Shown here in pieces: positions 1 through 13,529 of a stretch of 64,000 bases of DNA. The stretch is from the NCBI RefSeq assembly GCF_963966145.1, contig NC_091051.1, positions 7,998,001-8,062,000 on the forward strand, in the 5' to 3' direction. Position 1 is the first letter of the stretch, and each line of letters opens with the position of its first letter. This DNA comes from Tenebrio molitor (lineage: Eukaryota; Arthropoda; Insecta; Coleoptera; Tenebrionidae). The position numbers and the translations under genes are program-made. The notes beneath the pieces are model-generated. The model saw only the letters and a program-made list of their open reading frames with translations, did no database searches and was not told the DNA's origin.

Positions 1-673
1 AGGGAATAAAGAATAAATTAATTTCAGCAATCAGAGTGAACGAGTGAAAAAGTTCGAAATGAGGTTGTGAAAAAGGGTCTTATTTAATTTCGTCAATTTC
101 CTGTTCTTCTGAATTCCAACAATTCTGTGACACAGGTAAATTTTCTATTGGGGTTTGGACTCACCGTGGTCACAAAAAAGTATTTGCTATGTTTTTTCTC
201 TTCATTATCAATTTTTCGGTCAAATTAAAGCGTGGGTAGGATATAAATGTGAAATATGCGTTTTTCCAGCAACATCAAAGGAAATTTACAACGGTGTAAT
301 TCGATTGCCTCAATGTTTTTCAGCTGCAATGACACTGAAAAAAATATTTTTCAGGGTGTAATATTGTTCATCAGACCGTTCTTAAAAACCACTCTCACAT
401 TTTATTTATTTAGTCAATTGAATTTGTAGATCATTTGCTTTTACCACATTTTAACATGTTTAAATTCTAATATGGATACAATGAACAATGAATTTCAAAT
501 AGATTCTTATGATGGTTTTATATTAAGTAATATTTTAAGACGATCTCGTACACCTACGTTTCTTTCTCGTTAAAATTAATGATACTACCTACTACCTTCT
601 TTCGTTCGAAAACAACATCCATCGTAAATACTTCCACAATATATTTTTGTTTACAAACAAGTTTTAGTTTACA

Positions 674-843
674 GGATATTTCACGAGTGATAATGAGCCC
701 AACGGAATTGAAAATGCAACCCACAATACATTTGCAAAGCAAACCTGGATATGGACGCCGCTAATATCAAGGTTTACCTTGAAAATGTATTGTGGGTTCT
801 ATTTTCAATTCCGTGGGGTTCATTACCACTCGTGAAATACTCT
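674..843. mobile_element. MITE, 'GAGTGATAATGAGCCC' family, copy 1
   Basis: Terminal inverted repeats of about 60 bp: the left arm reads ATTTCACGAGTGATAATGAG onward and the right arm is its imperfect reverse complement ending CACTCGTGAAATAC. A second copy sits at 7421-7595. No transposase inside, so non-autonomous. Confidence 0.75.
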
Positions 844-1282
844 CTATATTGATCAAGGCACGTGGATGCTGCTCAGTTTGTGTTCCGCATTCAAAATAAT
901 TTTATGAAACATAACTGGGAGTATCATAATTGCCTTTGAGTTAACATCTGATAAAAAAAATATGCTGGAAATTTAATAACCAAATTGGAATAGCATGAAC
1001 ACTTATCGATGTAAACAAGACACAAAATTTCCTTTCAATCATTGTGTGAAAGTCAAACTTGGCGCTGAATCCAAAGTTTGGTGATGAAAATTTGAATTGC
1101 ATTAGACAGAAATTTTTTGAACATTTAATAAATTATCTAATTTTCTTTTCTGTGAAGGGAGAATCTATAATTACGAACATCAAAGCCGCTTATCATTGTA
1201 TGGAGAATTGTTCGTATAATCGAAGAAGCCTCATGCAAGGGAGGCAATTAATTAGATTATAATGTGCTGCTAAGTACAAATA

Positions 1283-1705
1283 TACAGACTGATTCACATA
1301 ACTTTCCGACCCTAACGAAATTTAAATGCAGCCAGCAATACGTTTTTCATTCATAACTTGATTCCAAAAAATGAATTATTTAAAGTTTTGTATGGTTTGG
1401 ACATCCCTCACAAAAGTCTCAATTATAAAAATTTTAAAATGGCACTAATCGACAATATTTCTTTAATTTAATAAACAGACTCATCATATATTAATATCAT
1501 ATCGATCCTTTAGCCATTGGAACACATTTTAATTAACAAAAATTATTTCAGAATTATACAAAAGGGAACTGTCAAGTGATTGTCAATAATGCCAGGAGCG
1601 TCCAGATTTCATAGTAAATGAAGGGATCAAGTTATCACTGAATAACGTATTACTGGTTGCATTTAAATTTCATTAGGGTCGGAAAGTTATGTGAATCAAT
1701 CTGTA
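1283..1705. mobile_element. MITE with about 55-bp TIRs
   Basis: The left end TACAGACTGATTCACATAAC and the following AACTTTCCGACCCTAACGAA return as the reverse complement at 1637-1705 (GGTCGGAAAGTTATGTGAAT, then CAATCTGTA). The inner 300 bp is AT-rich with no coding potential. Confidence 0.75.
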
Positions 1706-1996
1706 GTTGTAAGGAACTCTTTACATAATTTTGTGTCACTATTAAGGTTTAGAATTCTGTACATTTTAATATGTACTCTTGGCCCAACATTTTTTAGACA
1801 TTTCTAAAAAAAATTATGTAAACCAACCATTAGTGTCATTAATAAATGACAATTATTAAAAATCACTTTGAAGTTTTTCTTTTGACATCAAAAAAGCAGG
1901 GAAATGGCATTATCGAGTCAAAAGTTGGGTTATATTCAATGAAGACCAATTCACACATATTTGTCAGTTAAATGTCAGTTGTGGCCAAGATTCTGT

Positions 1997-2239
1997 GTCG
2001 CGAGCAATAAATTTTGGTCGTCAATGTCATTTTAAAATTTGGTTAGATTGTCACAAATTTAAAAAATTTCCCTGCCTGATTATGCCCACGTCAACAAAGT
2101 GTCAAAAAATTGAGAAAAAAATGACAATTAATGTCATACAATATGATGATAGGTTATGATATTTACGACTGTTTTACAATGGAGCATTTTCGATTGCGTC
2201 AAAGAATGACCTTGACGATCAAAATTTGTTGCTCGCGAC
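1997..2239. mobile_element. Inverted-repeat element, 'TCGCGAGCAA' family, copy 1
   Basis: Starts GTCGCGAGCAATAAATTTTG and ends CAAAATTTGTTGCTCGCGAC, an imperfect TIR of about 40 bp. The interior recurs inverted at 47645-48080. No ORF. Confidence 0.7.
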
Positions 2240-4499
2240 TGTACCACATGTCTGCCATAATAAAAAGATAATTACCCAGTAAGAAAAAACATGTCTTACA
2301 ACTTGGTTGAACAAAAGTATTGATCAAACCTGAGTCTTAAAATAATGAGCTGGTGTTTTCAAATTATTTTGTTAATTAATACGATCCATGGGTAACAAAC
2401 TAAAATTGAAGAAAAAAAATATTTTATACAAAGTTTTTACTTTTAGTAAGATACATGGACGAGATCTCACGAAATAAAGGACCTTATTCTAACCTAATAT
2501 TTTTTTGGATTTAACAAAGTGTGCAGCAGTGTGTGTATTAATTTTGTATTATAATTAATCAAACCTCCCTTTTAATAAATTAATTAAATCAACAACAAAG
2601 TTAACGGGAGGAATCACATTGCATTGCATTGCAAATGGGACACAAGAGAGTGTCTGTTGATAATTGCAAGTGAACCGTTGCTAAATTAGTATTGCACTTA
2701 TGGCAAAAAGTTATGCGCTAAGTGTAAGTTCTTGCTATTACACAAAACGGAAACTTCATAAATCCCACAACCCAGGGCAAAAAGTAATCAAGTTTTTGTT
2801 CCGCGTTTTAATTAAAATAAATTCATAATAAGATGAGAAGAGAAGGAGATACAAAATAGTGTTATATAAAAAGTTTTACAACCGAGGGTTGGGAAATTGC
2901 TTTGAATTTTTCCTAGATGATTACATTGACGCCTAACTGTAAACTGATAAATGGACAAAAGCTCAAAAATGTAAATACAGTGATGAGCAATAAATTTTGG
3001 TAGGTAATGTCATTATTTGGCATTACAGAAAGTTCTCTAGTGTTAAAGAAACATAACCGATCACATGTTACATAAGTAGTCATTATATTCTCTTCAAATA
3101 ATTTCTCCTTTTTATAATTTACATTTGCAAATGAAATGATTTATAAATGAAGGAAAAGAAATAAAATTATTAGTAGTAGTAAAAATATTAATTGAATTTA
3201 TTTTTATAATCTCTATGAACAATCTGAAAAATCAATAATAAAGAACGTGCTTTACGATTGATAAAACCTTCTTTTACCAAACTTGGTAACTCATTAAGTT
3301 ACTGAAACTTTGATATTTTAATTACACAATAATGCAAATGAAGATTTTACGCGTTTAGCCAAAAACTATTTTTTTGGCAGACATGTACAGACAAAACGAT
3401 CACCATATTTTAGCAATTTCGTCTACAGTAAACCCTCTACATGCCTTGACAATGAGCGATTAAGCAAATTACGTAAAGTGGAGTATTTACATGGCTTTGC
3501 AGTAACTTCAGAACTTCATTTAACTTGACGCACTAAATCCCGAGAATTATTTGCCAGCTGTTGACTACTTCTATGTACATAGTTAAGTTGTCACAAATTT
3601 TTTTACAAAAAAATTAACAACTCTACCGAATTTTTTTTTAATCATAATGTGCCTAAACAACGTTTGTTTGTAATTAAGTTAGGAATGCTTGCGGGTTGCA
3701 TTACATTCTGCGACGTATTTTTATGCAAATGAGTCCTCAAGGGTGTTGGTGTTTGCTGAAATAACATGCTCAATCCTTGCGGAATCTGCTTAGCACCCTT
3801 TGTTTCCATAATATCCATTAATTCGTGTTACCACTGATTTTTTAGCACTGTGCAATGCAAATAACATTAGGTAGGTATTGCGCAATAAAAGTGCCAAACG
3901 CTCAACTTCTTGAATAGATGACACTTGTATAAAATGTTATTTGTTTTTTAATTATATTTCAATTTAAACCCGCAAGATTGAATATTTGTTACAAATAATT
4001 TTTGATTAAATTTGCGATCACATGAAAGCTGTGAGCTTTTTTGTTTGAATTACAATGAAAGGGAAATGATTGTTTTTGTAAAAACAGTTGAATTAATTTG
4101 TTTTACACGTTCAAAAAATGTAATAACTTATTCAAGCGACAAGTTTCTGCAACTGACAATTTCTGCGTAAAACAACGATGAAATTTTCCGTACAAGAGGA
4201 TCCCTAAACACAATTTCAAACGTATTGTAACATATTTGGCATTGGTGCTTTGTGGAAATTTCCCTGCATGCCGATAAATAAATTGAATACAAGCGTGCCT
4301 ACGTAAGAAAATGGAAAAACTGATGGCAGCAAATATAATTAAGTTTGAATTTTTCGTCGATTTTTTCCTTATGTATTCGTGAAAACCTTGATTTCCAGCA
4401 AATCTGCTGTCTCATAATGCACGAATCTGGGGGTTTTGTTTTATGCCTCGTTCCATACAGCCACCGGAAAAATGGGTCGAATAAGCCAGCCAATAATCA

Positions 4500-7140
4500 A
4501 ACATGATTTATGTTCCGGGACGGGCGAGAAATTGGATAAAAAATTATCGGTAGATTGCCAGTCAAAAAGCGGAAAATTATTTACGAATTTTACCAATCGC
4601 GGTTAAATCGTAATAGTTTATCGGCGAGTCACGATCTTCGAGATTAATTTATTAGGAAAATCTCGAAAGGCTAAATGTGGCGCTCGACCTTTCAACCCCC
4701 ATCGGAAAGAAAAGACACGGATTTTTGCGGCTTATGTATGCGGAAAGTGGTGGTTATGGAGGATAGTGCCATTTGACAACTCAATTTATGACAATGAAAG
4801 ACGGAAGTAAGTCAGAGAATATGTGTTTCACGAACTGGCTCCGAAATTTATTATTCAGGACGTTGGCGACGAATTTTTCACAAATAGTCGAAACAAATGC
4901 AGCCTGATGACAAATCGCTATCGACAGATGTATTCAACATTTTCGCGTTGTACGTTTTAATTTTAAGCGAGTCATATATTTTATCAAATTAAATTAGTGT
5001 CGGATACATTTTTTGGATCTGTTCGTTGCAGAAAAACACGAAAAGTGTAACAAATTTATTGTTGACATGTTTTCAATTTTTTATTTGTTAGAACGACGAA
5101 GTTATCTGATTTCCGTGTGCAATTGTTCGTCGGAGAATAATGAAAATATATGGAGATGTATCTACGATCCTGCACTACGATGAAGAATTACTTCAAACTC
5201 ATATCAGGAAAAGCTTTTTATTTATTAAACCACTACCTATATGTCACTTTTAGACGCTTTTTTAACGAATTTATCACCGGATTTACTCCATAAATCACAA
5301 TAATAAAACGAAACTCAATTCTTGCTAAGCAATATTTTCTCTATTACCATATTTTACTTTTTGTAAAAGTTTATCCAACACTCTTATACGTAAATAATAA
5401 ATCTTGACAGACTACACGAAACAGTTGAAAGTAATTGCATGCTCATTCATTCTTTTACGAAGAATTTTTAATTCTGTTGAAACAAAACACATGTATAGAG
5501 CGTTCAAAAAATTTAGAGGGCAAGTTGATTGGTGTTTGCTTTTGTTTCCGTTGACGCCTGGTGTAGCTTTATCTGCTGTCAAATCATAGACGTCACACGT
5601 CATTTATTCAGTAACAAGCAGTGGTGTAGATTATTTCGCAAAATATAGTTTAAAAAATGATTAGAAAATTTTCCTGATTTTCTTAGCGCTAAATGATGGT
5701 TTTTACTTTGCATTAATGAATTAATTTGCAATGTGAGATAATGGATTTGAACGAAATGCCATTGTAAAAGAGGGAAAAAATCACATCATGCTTGACCACA
5801 AATTTTTTGAACGTTTGTTACATGTAAATTCTCTTAAAGCAAAAATTTTTTTAATGCGGAGCCGTTTCTAAATAAACAACAAGTGGCTAAACTTTAAGGT
5901 GTATTCCTTGCATCGTTTAATTTTGTGTTATTTTGGCCAAACGTAACATCCTGAGTCTAAAGTTATTGTTCTAAACTTACTAAAGTTTCAAATCCATTAG
6001 AAGATATTCTAAACAAACATAGTTTAAAAAAAATTAAGTGACGCATTTGCCTAACTTTACAATTACCAAAACGCACCTGGCAAATTAAATTTCCAATTTG
6101 TAAGGAAGCCAAGCAGGTATTCACCAATGAAGACAAAACGAAACAACCAATACCACCTACGTGATATCTGCTTTTAATTGAAACCCCCATTTAAATTACT
6201 TCCTCCTGCACAGTGTCAAAAGTCTTCCATTTGTCTGACATTTTCCGTGCTCAGCACAAAACCGTTTGATTTAATACAGTCACAGTTGCCATAATTGTTA
6301 CGAAATGTACTCGGTTTCGCTGCAAATGTTTCACAATTGCCATTTCCATTCTGTTTTCAATAATCAACCGAACCTAACCAAACTTACATAGTCTATAATC
6401 AGCCAAAAGCAACTCCGGCGTTTCAATGGGAGCGTTTTCGTAGAGCGAGTTTATTATTACGGCAGATTTTACGAACATTGTGGGGACATTTCACGATGGC
6501 GATAAACGACATTCCGCAGGATCAAACTTCCAAGTTTACGATAAAAAACTTACTCGTTGTCGGCGTGAAAATATTTTGTCAAGAATTTTGAAATTTCACG
6601 AGTTCCCGATGTTTATTGGGGCTCGTAAAGAACCGCGGTAAACTTTTTCCGGTGCTTATTTTCTTCTCCAGTTTCACTTTCGCTCACCTATTAATTTCGC
6701 GCTTCTCATGGAAATGATTGCGAAACAGGACCGTAAAAGGTGTAATTTTATTGCTGCGTACTTACCTTTATTAATTTTTGTTTGTCTTTGTGTCATCGCA
6801 TAGCTTCGACCCTTCATAATCCCTTCACTTCCGTCGTGTTCGAATGCGTTGACATGTACGAAATCACAATATTGATGTGGCGAATTTCCTCATGCAAATC
6901 TGCGTGTTTTATGTTTAATTGCACCCCATTCGTTGCCCGATATGGAGGCGTACCCAGTTAAAACTTAGATAAGTCTTGCAAAAGGGTCTTAAGATAACAA
7001 TTGTGCGTCTCCATTATATGAGAATTCTAGTCGACTTCCAAAGGAAAATGGGATTTGATAAATTGTCCGACCTGCAGTTTGAAAAGAGCGGATTAATGTG
7101 TACGGGCAAAGCACGGCGTATTTAACAACCGTATTAAGGT
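4500..7140. other. Non-coding stretch with two GC-richer patches
   Basis: Around 4500-5000 and 6380-7050 base composition is visibly less AT-rich than the flanks and there are few repeats. No splice-bounded coding exon was found. These could be regulatory DNA or 5'UTR exons of the downstream receptor gene, which is inference only. Confidence 0.35.
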
Positions 7141-7420
7141 TTCAGACATTTATGATGGTATGAATGTGATTTATTGTTAACGTGAGACAATTTTTCATTT
7201 TTATATCTCTCCGATAAATATGAAAACACCTGTCGATTTTGAATGTATGTGCCACTACAAAAGGGTTAACAAATAAAATAGTTAGAGCAGCAACAAACAC
7301 ACCAAACAACTTTTTATTATGATTCATGAATTGAAACTACATTATTTTCTCCTCACGTTGCACCACAATAATAAAAATTAAAATGCTCTATAACAATAAT
7401 TACGTTAATTATAATTTATG

Positions 7421-7595
7421 CAGGGTATTTGACGAGTGATAATGAGCCCGACGGAATTGAAAATGCAACCCATAATACATTTCCAGAGAAAAGCTTGACA
7501 TTTTAATTTCAATATGTATCCAGTTTTTTTGCAAATGTATTGTGGGTTGCATTTTCAATTTCGTCGGGCTCGTTATCACTCGTAAAATACCCTCT
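7421..7595. mobile_element. MITE, 'GAGTGATAATGAGCCC' family, copy 2
   Basis: Better preserved than the copy at 674-843. Ends AGGGTATTTGACGAGTGATA and, inverted, ATCACTCGTAAAATACCCT; arms of about 65 bp continue through CCGACGGAATTGAAAATGCA. Confidence 0.78.
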
Positions 7596-7649
7596 ATAAA
7601 CAACTCCACAAGCAATAGTTAAGGCACTAAATAATTATTATTTGATCAA

Positions 7650-7736
7650 AGAGGTTAAGCAACACTGGATGCGGTCAATATTTCGATGGGTGGCCGCCGA
7701 AGAACAACTTTTAATGAGCTCCGACCTGGATGTCGT
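7650..7736 (+). repeat. 5S rRNA-derived fragment, probably SINE head or pseudogene
   Basis: GAGGTTAAGCAACACTGGAT followed by GCGGTCAATATTTCGATGGG and TGGCCGCCGAAGAAC parallels the internal promoter half of animal 5S rRNA (GAAGTTAAGCAACxxxGGGCGxGGTxAGTACTTxGATGGGxGACCGCC). The 5' half of 5S is missing and the 3' end is degenerate, so it is not a functional gene. It is followed by ACGTTTCGTCAGCTATGCTG, a motif common at ends of insect retroelements. Confidence 0.6.
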
Positions 7737-7739
7737 GTA

Positions 7740-8715
7740 AGAATGATAATAATTCTGCCAACGTTTCGTCAGCTATGCTGCTGACTTCTTCAGCGATTAT
7801 GTTTTCTTCAGTATGGGTCTTTGGACCAATTTAGAAAAGCTTTTCGATGCATTGTTTCGCTGTAAGAGAGCTAAAATTTCTCGTTACAAGCATTTTTATC
7901 ATACAAAAGTGTTTATTTAATTCCCAATTTATTTATTAAAAAATGTTGGTGTGTTAAATTTATGCTCGGTCGTCAGTGTCGGAGTCTTTGTACTTGAAAT
8001 TGTTATGTCTTGGCATCCCTTGCGACCTCTCTAAAAACATTTTACGTAATAAGGGTGTTTACGAGGGTTATTTGCGTCAAATAATTAGGCACCTCGTTTT
8101 ATCATCGTCCTTTCTGTGAATATCAAAGTGGCGTCGAAACGTTTCTCTAAATTAAGAGTATTAAAATAATTATCACGAAAAAATGTTACTGTCCATTAAA
8201 CAAATTGAATAAAGAGAGGTTCGAAAACGAGACAGTCTGTCTTTTCGTGACATGGAAAATAATATTAGTGTGCCATTTTACTAGTCCTTGGAATTAACGT
8301 TATTATTTGTTAGATGTTTGAATGTTCGATAATGAGTTTACAACTTGCTAGAAGGCCGGATGTAATTCACTTAGCTTGTTTCGACTGATATCTAGTGAAT
8401 TTATTTAGAGGCGTAGGCCGAGAAAGGAACTACTTCGTCTTCGAAATGTAATTTTGTATTTAAATTTCCAACATAAAAAACGTTCGTAATTTACGGCAAA
8501 AGCAGACCTTGGAGATGTGATTTATACAATTTCTATCCGACGAGGTGTTTGGTTTATTCGACTTTCTTTGATAAGAACATTAATCGATTCACTTTTCAAA
8601 CATTTATTACGAGTATATGAGTGGCCGCTTTTACTATAATTATGCCCCGGTTTCCTAAATATTCACATTCTTTATAAATAAGTACATTGTTTTATTATTA
8701 TGTAATAGAAAATAT
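7740..8715. other. Non-coding, nothing assignable
   Basis: No ORF with family resemblance and no clear terminal repeats seen. The first 60 bp (CAACGTTTCG...CTTCTTCAGC) look like a retroelement end attached to the 5S-derived fragment. Confidence 0.4.
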
Positions 8716-9188
8716 ATACAGGGTGTTTTTAAAAGTTGTGCAAAAATTTTAACCACGAGCTACTCTTTTAATGTAGAACTCGGAAACAATATTTAAAAAA
8801 TTCTATGTCAAAAAATAAAATATCATTTATTTCTTGAGCTACATTTTTTTTAATTGCTTTTACACCCTTGTATATCATGTTTTATAAAACGTACGCCAAT
8901 GTGAAGTAACCCATAGGAAATATGCTTTAAAATAAGGAAACCGCATTGGTGTACATTTTATAAAACATGATATACAAGGGTGTATTTTAAAAATGTGCCG
9001 AAATTTTACCTACGAGGTTGTGGAACCAACGTAAAAGACTAAAAGCAATTAAAAAAAATTGTAGGTCAAAAAATAAATGTCATTTTATTTTTTGACATAG
9101 AATTTTTTAAATATTTTTTCCGAGTTCTACATGAAGCCAGTAGCTCATGGTTAAAATTTCTGCACAACTTTCAAAAACACCCTGTATA
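8716..9188. mobile_element. Long palindromic foldback element
   Basis: The whole 470 bp is an imperfect palindrome: it begins TACAGGGTGTTTTTAAAAGT and ends with the reverse complement (CTTTCAAAAACACCCTGTA), with the arms meeting near 8935 (CACCCTTGTATATCATGTTT against AAACATGATATACAAGGGTG). No transposase. Confidence 0.8.
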
Positions 9189-9358
9189 TATCGGTGTTCA
9201 TTTAAATTTCTGTTCAAAAGTCGATTGTCAACGCATCACGGATCAGCTGTTAGAACCTAATCTCACTTTTTGCGTCGTGTGTTTTTTTAATCTGTAGACT
9301 GACGACTGGTGCGTTCACAATCAACTCTTTGAGGAGAAATTTAAATGAACACCCGATA
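9189..9358. mobile_element. MITE, 'TATCGGGTGTTCATTTAAA' family, copy 1
   Basis: Ends ATCGGTGTTCATTTAAATTT and AAATTTAAATGAACACCCGA, with inner repeats AAAAGTCGATTGTCAACGCA and the inverted TGCGTTCACAATCAACTCTT. Directly abuts the preceding foldback element. Related copies at 34743-34933, 46052-46229 and 54590-54770. Confidence 0.78.
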
Positions 9359-12300
9359 TTTATTTAGAAAGGAATAAACTGAATATGTATATAACATGTT
9401 TCAACATTCTAAACCGTTACTAAATTGTACGAGCTGCGAAATCCTAAAATAAATTCAAATCATTGTGCGTGTAATAAATTAGCTTAATCCTATAAATTAC
9501 CACATTTACAAGGACCAAAGCTGAGTTTGTTCTACATAAATTCCACGTACGAATGTTTCATGCCAATCGCTACCACTTAACAAATACAAATATGTATAAC
9601 CAGTAGGAAAATAGAGAATTATTTTAAATAACTCTGTACTTCACACAGCGAAACTTGCCACGAGTAAAATATTCAGAAATAATTAATCTCTCAATAAAAA
9701 TTTCAATTAAAACTTGTCCGGTGCATGTTTGCTGTTTAAACTGTTTGCAGAACAGGAATGATATGAAGTGGAGATGAGATACAATCCAAAATGTAATTAA
9801 TAAAACATTCATAGAGATTAAATTTAATTGAATTTTGCAGGTCGTGTCTACCTTTAGACGTAAGTCAAATGATTCTACATTTTTTACAATATTTAGTCAA
9901 AATAAAAAAAAAAGCAGAAGAAGCTAAGTTTAGAAAGTTGTAACTTTAAAATGCATTCACGTTGTTTTGGCATTATGGGAGGCCATGGAAATTTCGCATT
10001 TAATTTGGTAGTAAAGCTATCTGTTGAATTAGGTTATGTTTTTCTAAGTTTGAGGTTATAAATAGCGTCAATGTCTAGTGCATTGTTGTCAGCAAGAACA
10101 CTTTAGTGACGGAAATCAAAGAGTGTGTCCAACGTTAAAAAAAATAGCTCATGGCCTCCATTATGCCAAAACAACGTGAACACTTTAGTTCACGTCAAAT
10201 TTGAAGCAACATTTTCGCTTACTTTAGCAAATATCAACAATGGTTTTAGTTAGCTGAAGTAAACAGTATTTTTTAAACTTAAAGCAAAAGACAGTTGTGA
10301 GGACAAAGAGATCTGCAAAGCCGTTTGTCCGCTGTGTGCTTTGGTAGACGGTTGATATTGCTTAAAACTTTTGTAGTAAATCAAAGTGTACAAGACTTCG
10401 AAATCGACACAAGAGATAAATTTTCCACAACAAAAGAAAAGACACACTCATGAGCCAGAGGGGTATACATTGTTAACAACGCTATTATGCACCCCACACA
10501 GATAAATTTTTATTTATATGAGAATGAGAATCTTTGTCCCAAAGATTATTTTGCTGTATGAGTCGTATTTTATTTTCTGTCGAAGGACTAAGCTTATAGA
10601 CTTGATGAAAGATACTTAATCTACTTTTAAAATCACTGCCAAGCAAAACGTCAGTCTTCTTGTAGACAACAAAACATATTAAACATGAAACGTTTCAAAC
10701 ATGTTTTCAAGATTGAAATTCGCTTGAATACTTGTGGGATTTACTCAGGCAAGTCTTACGGCATCGCTAGAGAATCTACGACATTCTAGCTGCGACAAGA
10801 TGATTGTAGAATATAAATAGATAATAAAAGAGTGAACCAGTGAGAATTCTTGCACTGATTTGAAGGTGGAATGCGCCCTGTTGCGGTTTAAAACATTCTG
10901 AATTAGATAGCGAAGCCCACAAAACGTTTACGGTGAAATCAGAAAACGAGGAACTAACCACTGGATAGTGGATAACAATCAAAATTGAAAATACTTGCAA
11001 ATCCAACTTAGTCCAGAGTTTGTTGAATTAATTCGACCGATTTCCCAAGCAAAGTTTCCTGACCTAATGTTATCGGAGGTCTAGGGTCCAGAGTCGATAA
11101 GGAAACTCTAAAATCAGGATCCTGCTAATAAAACTAATTGGCATATTATGCGCTCGAGTGCTTGTAAATTATTCAGAATGGATGATCGATTTGAGTTGCG
11201 TCGTTATCAACCCGTGTCGGGGGATGCAGTAAAAGGAGATAACCGGAAAAATTACTCGAGAGCGACAAGAATCGACAGCCGAAAGGGTGCAATCATTAGG
11301 GCGAAAACACAAGAAGCAATTTAATTTCATGAACGAAATGACAGATTACTTTTAGACAACTGTTTGGGACACAGCTTTGTGTAATAGTTTCAAATTGGGG
11401 ATAATTTGGGAGCTTTCAAGCTTCCCTCTAGCAATAAATTTGAAACTGGAGAAAAAATAGAAATGATGTTGTTTTCATCATCAGTTTTTCTTTATTATCA
11501 ATTTTGTCTATTTAAATTTGGTTGTGGCTTTTCTCCATTACAGAAATTGTTTGTCGAAGGCGTCATCTTGCCCATACAAGCGTTGGGTACTGAAGCTCTT
11601 TCCATAAGCTCTATAAATTCATTTATATTGCGAGACATGCTTGGAGTAAAGTGGTCAATATTCGGTCGAAGTCTCGGTAAGCACACATTTTTTGAAAATG
11701 TGAAATTTATGGCGCAGTCAGAAGACATCTTGAATGCAATATTTTCAAAAGACAAGTAAATTGAAGCAAGGATATGGCGGATTGGTTGCTTCACCTGCGA
11801 GTTGTTTTTCCTAATTACCACCATTCTCTTTGAATACAAATTTTGTTGTCTGTTGTTAATAACTTGTCCCTAAGAAATAATTTACACTCGTTTCCCAGTT
11901 TGTGAAATTGAGTTTTCCGTAAACGCACTCCTTTGTAGAACAAAGTTAAATAAGAATTTAAAGCAATTAGATAATTAAATTAATTTTATATTTGCATAAG
12001 AATCCAGTGTTCTATTTCTCGAAAAACACAGGAGTAGGAAACCAAAAGATTTGTTAATTTCCTGCAAAGGCCCAAACAAGATTAACCGGAACACCGTGCT
12101 TTGATTCCCAACAATGGTTTTGTTTCTTTCAAACCAGTCTGGGAATTGTACGACTTGCATCATCAACGCAGCAAAGCATCACCCGACAAAAGGCCAAGGC
12201 TTTGTGGCTGAAAAGCGATTTAATTACGAATGCAAATAGATGAAAAGTGGAAGCACGTGGGTGCAGTATCTTTGATGTTATTCAGAAAGTGCTGGAAAAG

Positions 12301-13246
12301 TCAGGAAGAATCAACATCATTTCTTTCCGGATTAATGCAAAAGAAAAGTAAATTGACAAGAGTGGGTGATGTCAGTGACGGCGAAAATATTACACGTATT
12401 GATATCCAATAAAATCATTTAAAATTGGGTTTTTTTCGAGGAGGTAAAATAATGAAAATTTTATATTTTTATATCTTAGAACGGAGAATGTGCCACAGAT
12501 TTTTAGCGGACATTATTTGATAAAGATCGATAGCTGTAAACCACGAAGAGTCTATTTTTATCCTTAAAACTTTATATAAAGTTGTCTGATATTTGCAAGA
12601 CCTGGAGATAAAGTGTATTCTTCTTGATTCCAAACATTATTAGAATTGCTACTGCACTTTACCGGCTGCATATCGTACGTCGAGGCTGCATCTTTTTGAC
12701 AAAAAAAAAACTGCAGGATCTTACTGTTTATCAACAATTCTTATTTCTCAATACTCACTTGAAATGGAACCAATTTATGAATTAATATTTAATATTAGTT
12801 GCTAAAACCACTATTTCATGTATAAAGTTCCTCTTTACTACTTTTCAATAAACTAATAAATCGAGTTAAATTGTAATTTGCTCGGCAAACAAAGTTTCTA
12901 AATTAATTAATGTAACTAGAAAGTTTTACCGTAACGATTCAATATAAGTTCTACATAGTTAAATTACAAATGTTTCGGGAACCATGAAAATTTGCAAAAA
13001 TTAATACATAAAACAAAAAAAAAACTTTTTTTTTTCCATTAAAAGTGCAAATTTAATTAAAGCATTAAATCCAATTTAAGAGATCGTAGCAAGATCATAT
13101 CAACAGTTTTTTGTAATTTTGAAGGATTTTTGTTAATTATTTACCATGTGGGCACATCATCGTGGATAAATAGGATGCAACATTAGTACCAAAGGTTCGC
13201 TAGGCAATAAAAGAAAAAAGACGAGAACCCGGCGTCCTTTTCCATC
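9359..13246. other. Non-coding stretch between repeats and mariner relic
   Basis: Apart from the MITE at 9956-10180, no assignable feature. At 11406-11839 two overlapping ORFs on opposite strands (117 and 113 codons) stand out by length, but neither resembles a known family nor has splice or start context that favours it. Confidence 0.4.
9956..10180. mobile_element. MITE, 'TTCACGTTGTTTTGGCATTA' family
   Basis: Thirty-base TIRs: TTCACGTTGTTTTGGCATTA plus TGGGAGGCCAT on the left and ATGGCCTCCATTATGCCAAA plus ACAACGTGAA on the right. A truncated relative lies at 50356-50460. Confidence 0.78.
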
Positions 13247-13529
13247 AAGCTCCCTCACACAAAAGCTGTGTTTCGATGGCTGTTATTTACAACGCAGGAT
13301 TTGAAACAGCCCCCCTATTCTCCTGATCTAGCCCCTAGTGACTGCTTCCTATTCCTTATTCCTTATTCCGAAAGAACGTCTTCGAGGAACGGAGGAACCC
13401 ATTTTTCTGACGAAGGTGATGACTTCGGTGAATGATTGGCTTGCGGAACAAGACAAAGTTTTTTTTCCAAAAGCACTAAAGCTCTTGAGCATCGATATAA
13501 ACCTTTCAGCGAACTATGTTGAAAAATAA
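13247..13529 (+). pseudogene. Mariner-type transposase relic, C-terminal third
   Basis: Reading across a frame shift, the sequence keeps QAPSHKSCVSMAVIYNAGFE, then PPYSPDLAPSDCFLFL (the hallmark around the last catalytic Asp of mariner D34D transposases), then VNDWLAEQDKVFFPKALKLL and a terminal NYVEK stop. A duplicated TTCCTTATTCC and the frame shift mark decay. TIRs were not located. Confidence 0.75.

Larger units (their letters stand above)
1..4499. other. Non-coding, repeat-rich stretch
   Basis: Very AT-rich. No ORF longer than about 70 codons shows family resemblance. Apart from the inverted-repeat elements at 674-843, 1283-1705 and 1997-2239, and a short fragment of the last family near 2981-3020, I see nothing assignable. 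Confidence 0.6.

Noticed and set aside
11406..11839. Two long overlapping ORFs (117 codons +, 113 codons -)
   Set aside because: Neither resembles a known family; each is the complement of the other and no start or splice context favours one.
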